In this document: piece by piece, positions 13,732 through 14,236 of the stretch | How positions within the stretch are numbered: position 1 is the first letter of the stretch | Layout: every line of letters starts with the position of its first letter | Assembly (NCBI GenBank): GCA_900759045.1 | Contig: CAAETU010000082.1 | Location: forward strand, 1 to 14,236 | From: an uncultured Collinsella sp. | Lineage (GTDB): Bacteria; Actinomycetota; Coriobacteriia; Coriobacteriales; Coriobacteriaceae | Direction: 5' to 3' | DNA length: 14,236 nucleotides | Program-made: the position numbers and the translations under genes | Notes under the pieces: generated by a model | What the model saw: only the letters and a program-made list of their open reading frames with translations | Told to the model about the DNA's origin: nothing | The model's database searches: none

Positions 13732-14236
13732 ATGAAATTTGAAGATTTAAAACTCGTGCAAAAGTGGCGTGAATATGCCGGCCCAAAGGATGAGCGCCTG
13801 GAGGCCGAGAGCGCGAAGATCTACAAGATTGGTTTCGTGCTGCTTTCGTTTGGCATGTTGATGATATTTTTCTACCAGTTTATAGCTCGACAGGTTGCGT
13901 GGGTTCACAGCGACGCCAGTGAAATGCCGCATGGCTTTGCAACGCCGTTCGAGGCAGCCATGTATTTGTGGCTCGTTCTCGTGATGTTGATTTGCGCAGG
14001 ACTGCAAACGCGGAAGGGCTATGTCGATACCAATCGTTTTGGGCAAACTGAGCATCTTCCTGTTGGATATTTCCTACTTCTCAGCGGTCTTAGCGGCGCC
14101 GCGTTCGCGCTTGTTATTGCCGCAATGCGCTGTATCGCTGAGGCGCAGATCGTACCGCTCGAAAGCGTCTTTTGGTTGGCGAACCTGGCCACGGGCGTGT
14201 TCTGCGGTGCGACGATTTTCGCGGCCACGTTTGCTG
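13732..14236 (+). CDS. multi-pass membrane protein, unrecognised, runs off the right edge
   Basis: 168 codons are visible; the stop lies outside the window. A soluble charged N-terminus (MKFEDLKLVQKWREYAGPKD) precedes membrane segments at about residues 33-52 (IGFVLLSFGMLMIFFYQFIA), 76-91 (MYLWLVLVMLICAGL), 111-132 (VGYFLLLSGLSGAAFALVIA) and 146-168, the last still running at the edge. I do not recognise the family beyond the DUF-type membrane partners that follow small XRE regulators. The ATG at 13732 follows AGGAG (13721-13725), which overlaps the regulator's stop, so the pair is translated together and transcribed from the same promoter. Confidence 0.75.
   Translation, partial: MKFEDLKLVQKWREYAGPKDERLEAESAKIYKIGFVLLSFGMLMIFFYQFIARQVAWVHSDASEMPHGFATPFEAAMYLWLVLVMLICAGLQTRKGYVDTNRFGQTEHLPVGYFLLLSGLSGAAFALVIAAMRCIAEAQIVPLESVFWLANLATGVFCGATIFAATFA

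Overview
The window looks like chromosomal DNA of a GC-rich Gram-positive gut bacterium, most likely a Coriobacteriia member such as Collinsella. This is an inference from the base composition, AGGAG-type ribosome binding sites, a Bacillus-type LexA box, a lipoprotein signal, and the paralogous topoisomerase IV-like gene pair. No species-level marker is present.

Left part (1-1400): the end of an unrecognised gene enters from the left and runs into an intrinsic terminator. A yjdF-family gene (minus strand) follows, behind a structured leader that is probably a yjdF (azaaromatic) riboswitch. Next come a C-terminal scrap of an AAA/DUF4143 ATPase and a strong terminator. Left-centre (1439-4650): a divergent MerR regulator faces a module for small-molecule chemistry. 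The module holds a carboxymuconolactone decarboxylase-cupin fusion, an alpha/beta hydrolase with an apparent cysteine nucleophile, and a flavoprotein with an Isf-type cysteine cluster. A MerR-class promoter with a 19-bp spacer and a dyad operator precedes it, and a very long 16-bp perfect hairpin closes it.

Centre (4669-11835): four minus-strand genes. In transcription order they are a DUF234-type AAA ATPase with a nuclease-like C-terminus, the topoisomerase IV-like subunits B and A, and, after a strong terminator, a second AAA ATPase with a C-terminal winged helix. Each ATPase has its own repeated operator-like array at its start: four ACTCGG palindromes for the first, six TTTGC half-sites (three 19-bp units) for the second. 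A LexA-box-like palindrome lies upstream of the topoisomerase pair.

Right part (11836-14236): a secreted lipoprotein with its terminator, then a small XRE regulator with a well-formed promoter flanked by GACAGA repeats, coupled to a multi-pass membrane protein that runs off the window. The most unusual signals are the two ATPase operator arrays, the 16-bp hairpin after the flavoprotein gene, and the yjdF leader.
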